A stretch of DNA of 8,949 nucleotides from Burkholderiales bacterium (lineage in GTDB: Bacteria; Pseudomonadota; Gammaproteobacteria; Burkholderiales; SG8-39). The position numbers and the translations under genes were made by a program. Under the pieces are notes generated by a model. That model saw nothing but the letters and a program-made list of their open reading frames with translations. It did not search any database and was not told the origin of the DNA. The DNA lies in assembly GCA_020846575.1 (NCBI GenBank), contig JADLDQ010000287.1:1-8949 (forward strand), given 5' to 3'. Positions 5,778 to 8,949 of this stretch are shown here, in pieces. The first letter of the stretch is position 1. Each line of letters opens with the position of its first letter.

Positions 5778-5853
5778 TGGAGCGGGAAACGAGTCTCGAA
5801 CTCGCGACCTCAACCTTGGCAAGGTTGCGCTCTACCAACTGAGCTATTCCCGC
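5778..5853 (-). tRNA. tRNA-Gly (GCC)
   Basis: A 76-nt complete tRNA on the minus strand. The acceptor strands GCGGGAA (5853-5847) and TTCCCGC (5788-5782) pair perfectly. The D stem is GCTC/GAGC, the anticodon arm is CAACC-TTGCCAA-GGTTG with anticodon GCC, the T arm is GCGAG-TTCGAGA-CTCGT, the discriminator base is U and CCA is encoded. A sigma70-type promoter lies at the right distance upstream. In many proteobacteria tRNA-Gly(GCC) is directly followed by tRNA-Cys(GCA); here tRNA-Cys lies about 3.9 kb further on in the same orientation, with a catabolic operon in between. Confidence 0.97.
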
Positions 5854-5867
5854 GTGGCCGGATCGAG

Positions 5868-5896
5868 ATGGTATGACGCGGGCGATTTCGGGTCAA
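5868..5896 (-). promoter_or_regulatory. Sigma70-type promoter of tRNA-Gly
   Basis: Read on the minus strand: -35 TTGACC (5896-5891), a 17-bp spacer, then -10 TACCAT (5873-5868). The expected start of transcription is near 5861, a few bases before the tRNA 5' end at 5853. The -35 is one base from consensus and the spacing is ideal. Confidence 0.7.
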
Positions 5897-6000
5897 GTTC
5901 CAGTCTTCCCCAAGACTCTGCGGTGCCGGGTCGCCTCTCGATCAACGAGTTACCCTGAAGTGGCGGCCGAGTATCAGGGATGTAGCGGACCCCGTTGGGG

Positions 6001-6018
6001 CGACGCCAGCGGGCGTCG
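6001..6018. repeat. Small perfect hairpin next to a CCCC/GGGG hairpin
   Basis: CGACGCC (6001-6007), loop AGCG, GGCGTCG (6012-6018). It is directly preceded by CCCC-GTT-GGGG at 5990-6000. Two adjacent stem-loops in non-coding DNA upstream of the tRNA-Gly promoter; role unknown. Confidence 0.45.
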
Positions 6019-6110
6019 ATCAGGTCACTGGCCGGGATCGCGACCGCGATCCTCAAGAGGCCAACTCCCCTTTCTCTAGGCGAGGAACCCCGGGAAGCCG
6101 CTGAAATACC

Positions 6111-6181
6111 GTCCCCGCGACGGCGGGGACCCATCTTGCTTTTCGCGAGACGAAAGAATGGGCCCCCGCCTTCGCGGGGAC
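6111..6181. repeat. REP-like inverted pair (BIME-type extragenic palindrome)
   Basis: Two 24-bp elements face each other: 6134-6111 on the minus strand and 6158-6181 on the plus strand. They match at 22 of 24 positions, both beginning ATGGG and ending CGCGGGGAC, and each is itself a palindrome (CCCCGC/GCGGGG arms). The 23-bp centre carries a further small TTTCG/CGAAA stem. Such paired GC-rich palindromes are typical repetitive extragenic elements. It begins 39 bp after the stop of the Bug gene at 6220, so it probably also ends or stabilises that transcript. The rest of the 5854-6219 gap contains the tRNA-Gly promoter and small hairpins, no gene. Confidence 0.7.
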
Positions 6182-6219
6182 AACGAATACTCAGCCTTCA
6201 GAATAAATCCCGAAACCTC

Positions 6220-7179
6220 TTAATCGGCCTTGATCTTCGCCCGCTCGACCACGGCGCGCCAGCGCGCAAGGTCGGCGCGGATCTGCGCGGTAAACTCCTC
6301 CGGCGTGTTGCCGACGGGCTCGATGCCGAGCACGCCGAAGCGCTCGCGCAGCGCCGGCTCCTGCAGCGTGGCCACGGTGTCGCGGTGCAGCCGCTCGACG
6401 ATGGCGCGCGGCGTCTTCGCAGGGACCATGATGCCGACCCAGGACACCGCCTCGAAGTCCTTCAGGCCCTGCTCGATGAAGGTCGGCACGTCGGGCAGCG
6501 AGGGAACGCGCTGGCGCGTGGAGACGCCGATGCCGACGAGCTTCCCCAAGCGGATCTGCGCGTTGGAGCCGGCGGCGGCGGAGTAGGTGAGCTGCACGTG
6601 CCCGGCGACGGCGTCGAGCACCGCGAGGCCGCCGCTCTTGTAGGCGATGTGCTGCATGTCGAGGCCGGTGCGCTGCTTCAGTAGCTCGCCGGCGACGTGC
6701 GTGGTGCTGCCGTTGCCGCCGCTCGAGTAGGAGAGCTTCTTGGGATTAGCCCTCGAGTAGGCGAGAAGCTCCTGCAGGGTCTTCGCCGGCAGCCCCGGGT
6801 GGGCGGCGAGCACCAGCGCGACGTCGCCGAGCTTGGTCACCGGCGCGAAGTCGCGCAGCGTGTCGAACGGCACGCTGGAGTGCGTGAAGGGGTTCACCAC
6901 CATCGTAGCGTCGAGCGCGAGGAGCAGGGTGTAGCCGTCGGCGTCGGTCTTCGCGACGTGATCGGTGCCGATGTTGCCGCCCGCGCCGGCGCGGTTCTCC
7001 ACCACGATGCGCTGGCCGAGGCGGGCGGCGAGTCGGTCGGCGAGGGCACGCGCGCTGTTGTCGGTTGCGCCGCCGGTGCCGAACGGCACCACCAGGCGCA
7101 CCGGCTTGTCGGGGTACGATTGCGCGGCCGCGAACTGCCCAGTTGCGGCGAGGGCAAATGCGACAGAAAGGCGCTTCAC
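6220..7179 (-). CDS. Bug/TctC-family tripartite tricarboxylate transporter substrate-binding protein
   Basis: A 319-residue periplasmic binding protein. The GTG at 7179-7177 is chosen as start: it opens a typical export signal (KR, then LSVAFALAATGQFAAA, with cleavage near AQSYPDKP), and GAGGAG (7194-7189) lies 9 bp upstream. The longer in-frame extension is Arg/Cys-rich and runs into the divergent dehydrogenase gene. Family signatures: VRLVVPFGTGGATDNSARAL, RIVVENRAGAGGNIG, DADGYTLL, HIAYKSGGLAVLDAVAGHV, and a C-terminal NTPEEFTAQIRADLARW. It is clearly diverged from the Bug protein at 3089-4072. It stands head-to-head with a D-2-hydroxyacid dehydrogenase, so the two may share control and a hydroxy- or keto-acid substrate. 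No transporter membrane genes are nearby. Confidence 0.92.
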   Translation of the reverse strand: MKRLSVAFALAATGQFAAAQSYPDKPVRLVVPFGTGGATDNSARALADRLAARLGQRIVVENRAGAGGNIGTDHVAKTDADGYTLLLALDATMVVNPFTHSSVPFDTLRDFAPVTKLGDVALVLAAHPGLPAKTLQELLAYSRANPKKLSYSSGGNGSTTHVAGELLKQRTGLDMQHIAYKSGGLAVLDAVAGHVQLTYSAAAGSNAQIRLGKLVGIGVSTRQRVPSLPDVPTFIEQGLKDFEAVSWVGIMVPAKTPRAIVERLHRDTVATLQEPALRERFGVLGIEPVGNTPEEFTAQIRADLARWRAVVERAKIKAD

Positions 7180-7199
7180 CAAAGCGGTCTCCTCATCCC
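7180..7199. promoter_or_regulatory. 20-bp gap between divergent starts
   Basis: The GTG of the Bug gene (7179) and ATG of the dehydrogenase (7200) are only 20 bp apart. The gap holds the Bug Shine-Dalgarno site (7194-7189) and cannot hold two promoters, so promoters must lie inside the opposite coding regions. One weak candidate for the Bug gene is TTCGCA (7269-7264), 16-bp spacer, TAAAGT (7247-7242) on the minus strand, with a perfect palindrome GCTTCGCGAAGC (7252-7263) filling the spacer. Confidence 0.35.
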
Positions 7200-8195
7200 A
7201 TGAACATCGCGATTCTCGACGACATCTTCGATACGGTGCGTACTTTACCCTGCTTCGCGAAGCTGCGAAGCCACCGTGTCGCCATCTGGAACGAGCACAC
7301 CAAGGACACCGGCGTTCTGGCGCACCGCCTCGCCGACACCGAGGCACTGGTGCTCATCCGCGAGCGCACGCCGGTCGGCGCAACGCTCCTCGAGCGGCTG
7401 CCGAAGCTCAGGCTCATCAGCCAGGTGAGCGCCTACCCCCACATCGACGTCGAGGCGTGCTCGCGGCGCGGCGTGCTCCTGTGCTCCAACCCGAGCCCCG
7501 GCGGACCGCGCATGTCCGGACGCCACGCCACCGCGGAGCTCACCTGGGGGCTGATGATTGCCGCGCTGCGCGAGATCCCGCAGCAGATGGCCTCCCTCAA
7601 GGCCGGCAAATGGCAGAAGGGCGTCGGCCTCGCGTTGCGCGGGCGCGCGCTCGGCGTCTACGGCTACGGGCATATCGGACGAATCGTCGCCGGATACGGC
7701 CGCGCGTTCGGCATGCAGGTACGGGTTTGGGCGCGCGAAGCCGCGCGGGCGCAGGCGGTAGCCGACGGCTACGGTGTGGCGCGCAGTCACCAGGCGCTCT
7801 TCGAGGAAAGCGACGTCGTGACCCTGCACCTGCGGCTGGTGGAGGCGACGCGCGGCATCGTCACCGCCGCCGACCTCGCGCGCATGAAGCCGACGGCGCT
7901 CATCGTCAACACAAGCAGGGCCGGGCTGATCGAGCCCGGCGCGCTGGAAGCCGCGCTGCGCGCCGGCCGTCCCGGCAGGGCGGCGGTGGACGTGTTCGAC
8001 GAGGAGCCGGTGACCGATCCGCACCACCCGCTGCTTGCGCTCGACAACGTGGTGGCGACGCCGCACCTCGGCTACGTCGAGCGGCAGAGCCTGGAGGACC
8101 AGTTCGACGACATTTTCGAGCAGATCCTGGCCTTCGAGCGCGGCGCGCCGATCAACGTCGTCAACCCACAAGTACTTCGTCGCCCGACGGCGTAA
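7200..8195 (+). CDS. D-2-hydroxyacid dehydrogenase family protein (NAD-binding)
   Basis: A 331-residue cytoplasmic oxidoreductase that would interconvert a D-2-hydroxy acid and its 2-keto acid with NAD(P). The Rossmann motif is GYGHIG (Gly155, Gly157, Gly160) after ALGVY. The catalytic residues of the family are present: Arg240 in NTSRAG, Glu269 in FDEEP and His289 in TPHLG. The opening MNIAILDD and close INVVNPQVL are typical of the SerA/phosphoglycerate-dehydrogenase-like branch common in Burkholderiales. The segment SNPSPGGPRMSGRH (about 97-109) looks slightly longer than in relatives. The ATG at 7200 is the natural start, yet it has no Shine-Dalgarno sequence: the 20 bp upstream carry the ribosome site of the opposite gene. 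Its 3' end overlaps the fragment ending at 8161 by 35 bp. Substrate unknown. Confidence 0.92.
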   Translation: MNIAILDDIFDTVRTLPCFAKLRSHRVAIWNEHTKDTGVLAHRLADTEALVLIRERTPVGATLLERLPKLRLISQVSAYPHIDVEACSRRGVLLCSNPSPGGPRMSGRHATAELTWGLMIAALREIPQQMASLKAGKWQKGVGLALRGRALGVYGYGHIGRIVAGYGRAFGMQVRVWAREAARAQAVADGYGVARSHQALFEESDVVTLHLRLVEATRGIVTAADLARMKPTALIVNTSRAGLIEPGALEAALRAGRPGRAAVDVFDEEPVTDPHHPLLALDNVVATPHLGYVERQSLEDQFDDIFEQILAFERGAPINVVNPQVLRRPTA

Positions 8196-8436
8196 GCCGC
8201 GCGTTGCGCGAGTCGCGCTCGATGCGCGCCATCGCCTCGCGCTCGCCGACGATGGCGCAGGCAACGGTCTCGTTCTCCGCGTTGTGGCGCACGAACTGTA
8301 AGGCGGCGCCGGCGAGGCGCTTGCCTTCGATCTTCGCGCGCACGATCATCCCCAGCCAGTCGCGGAACTTGTCGCCGCCGTGGCCGGTGTGGAAGGCGAA
8401 GCAGCCGAGGCCGTAGTAGATCGCCTTGCCCCGGGC
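8161..8436 (-). pseudogene. C-terminal fragment of a CapA-like (PGA_cap) protein
   Basis: The minus strand encodes about 91 residues with protein-like composition ending at TGA 8163-8161: RGKAIYYGLGCFAFHTGHGG, then KFRDWLGMIVRAKIEG, FVRHNAENETVACAI and a tail ending GDEVLVG. GKAIYYGLGxFxF matches the C-terminal segment of CapA/PGA_cap-type metallophosphoesterase-fold proteins (usually GK-I-YSLGNF). The coding sense stops abruptly: upstream of about 8436 the frame hits TAG at 8451-8449, and the sequence becomes the plus-strand SnoaL-like gene. Roughly the first three quarters of a usual CapA-like protein are missing, along with the promoter. The tail overlaps the dehydrogenase 3' end by 35 bp. 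An ATG inside (8349) could give a 62-residue product, which I doubt. Coding nature is fairly sure, family less so. Confidence 0.55.
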
Positions 8437-8794
8437 ACTGATCGAGGCCTACGTCGAGGCCGCCGACCGGCGCGACGCCGCCGCCGCCCTCGCGATGATG
8501 ACTCCCGATTGCATCGTCGAGTACCTGGCCGAGGAGGAGCGTTACGAGGGCCAGGACGGCGCCGCGAAGGCCTTCTACGAGGCGCGCGCCAAGACGGTGG
8601 CGAGCTCCTGGCACGGCGACTACACCCACACGGCCGACCCGCAGAGCGGCCGCGTCGCGACGCGCTTCGCCGTGCGGCGCACCGACCACGGCACTGCCGC
8701 GCGCACCGGCGACAACATCAACCTCTTCCAGTTCGAAAGCACGCTGATCAAGCGCATCTCTGTCTGGCGCGGCCCGCCGCTCAAGCGCGGCTAG
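8426..8794 (+). CDS. SnoaL-like / NTF2-like protein, possibly 5'-truncated
   Basis: A protein of about 122 residues with the NTF2-fold opening ALIEAYVEAADRRDAAAALAMMTPDCIVEYL, in which a helix is followed by a strand with acidic residues. Next come RYEGQDGAAKAFYEAR and a later strand DNINLFQFESTLIKRISVW. SnoaL-like proteins are small cone-shaped ligand-binding or isomerase/hydratase folds. The frame is closed upstream by two TAG codons (8414-8419), leaving a TTG (8426) or CTG (8438) as possible starts. No good Shine-Dalgarno site is present. Homology appears to begin right at the junction with the minus-strand CapA-like fragment, so the first few codons and promoter may have been lost. It may be untranslated or read from an alternative start. 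Its stop overlaps that of the next minus-strand gene (CTAG). Confidence 0.65.
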   Translation: MPRALIEAYVEAADRRDAAAALAMMTPDCIVEYLAEEERYEGQDGAAKAFYEARAKTVASSWHGDYTHTADPQSGRVATRFAVRRTDHGTAARTGDNINLFQFESTLIKRISVWRGPPLKRG

Positions 8795-8949
8795 TCCTTG
8801 TAGAACTCCTGCAGCGCGGCGCAGAGATCCGCCGGCGGCTTCGCCCAGTAGAAACCGCGCCGCGACGGCGTGACCCCCGCCTTGCGCAGCTCCACCAGGG
8901 TCTCCACCATGCGCAGCATCGGCAGCCGCGGGTCGAGCACCACCGCGTC
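8791..8949 (-). CDS. Unrecognised protein, C-terminal 52 residues (partial)
   Basis: The minus strand reads through from the right edge to TAG at 8793-8791. The product fragment opens DAVVLDPRLPMLRMVETLVE and ends PPADLCAALQEFYKD, with a middle stretch LRKAGVTPSRRGFYWAKP. It has protein-like composition with amphipathic helices and GC-rich third codon positions. I do not recognise the family. It is tail-to-tail with the SnoaL-like gene with a 4-bp stop overlap, so the two are separate transcription units. Confidence 0.65.
   Translation of the reverse strand, partial: DAVVLDPRLPMLRMVETLVELRKAGVTPSRRGFYWAKPPADLCAALQEFYKD

Noticed and set aside
6965..8416. Plus-strand open frame of 483 codons overlapping the dehydrogenase in another frame
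   Set aside because: Arg/Ala/Gly-rich shadow of the D-2-hydroxyacid dehydrogenase, whose own frame carries all catalytic motifs.

Overview
The window looks like a GC-rich betaproteobacterial chromosome, most likely Burkholderiales. The main pointers are two orphan periplasmic solute-binding proteins of the Bug/TctC type, a family greatly expanded in that order, and a D-2-hydroxyacid dehydrogenase of a type common there. This is inference from protein families; no 16S rRNA or core marker gene is present. The only RNA genes seen are tRNA-Cys(GCA) and tRNA-Gly(GCC), both on the minus strand.

Layout, left to right. 1-30 is the N-terminal tip of a minus-strand gene that reads like a VOC/glyoxalase-fold protein. 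31-570 has no convincing gene. 571-621 is a 51-bp near-perfect copy of the 3' part of tRNA-Cys. The intact tRNA-Cys is at 1782-1855, and a third, degraded copy of its 3' end is at 1598-1623. Between these copies sits a two-gene TumE/TumA-type toxin-antitoxin module (931-1583) with a perfect 8-bp inverted repeat over its presumed promoter. This resembles a very small or remnant element integrated into the 3' end of a tRNA gene; no integrase is visible.

2091-5098 is a minus-strand three-gene operon: an ExH-type amidohydrolase of the ACMSD/gamma-resorcylate decarboxylase superfamily, a Bug solute-binding protein, and a second amidohydrolase in which the first metal-ligand position is Tyr. Strong Shine-Dalgarno sequences fix the starts of the first two genes. 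The set suggests capture of an organic acid in the periplasm followed by hydrolytic or decarboxylating steps in the cytoplasm; the substrate cannot be read from sequence. A gene-poor 0.67-kb stretch separates this operon from tRNA-Gly, which has a good sigma70-type promoter. tRNA-Gly(GCC) and tRNA-Cys(GCA) are usually neighbours in proteobacterial genomes, so the operon may have been inserted between them.

5854-6219 holds extragenic palindromes, including a REP-like inverted pair. 6220-8195 is a head-to-head pair: a second Bug protein (minus) and a D-2-hydroxyacid dehydrogenase (plus) with only 20 bp between start codons. Beyond it, 8161-8436 encodes a minus-strand C-terminal fragment that I read as CapA-like. 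It abuts the start of a plus-strand SnoaL-like gene at a sharp junction that looks like a deletion, rearrangement or assembly join. The window ends in the C-terminus of an unrecognised minus-strand gene, tail-to-tail with the SnoaL-like gene.
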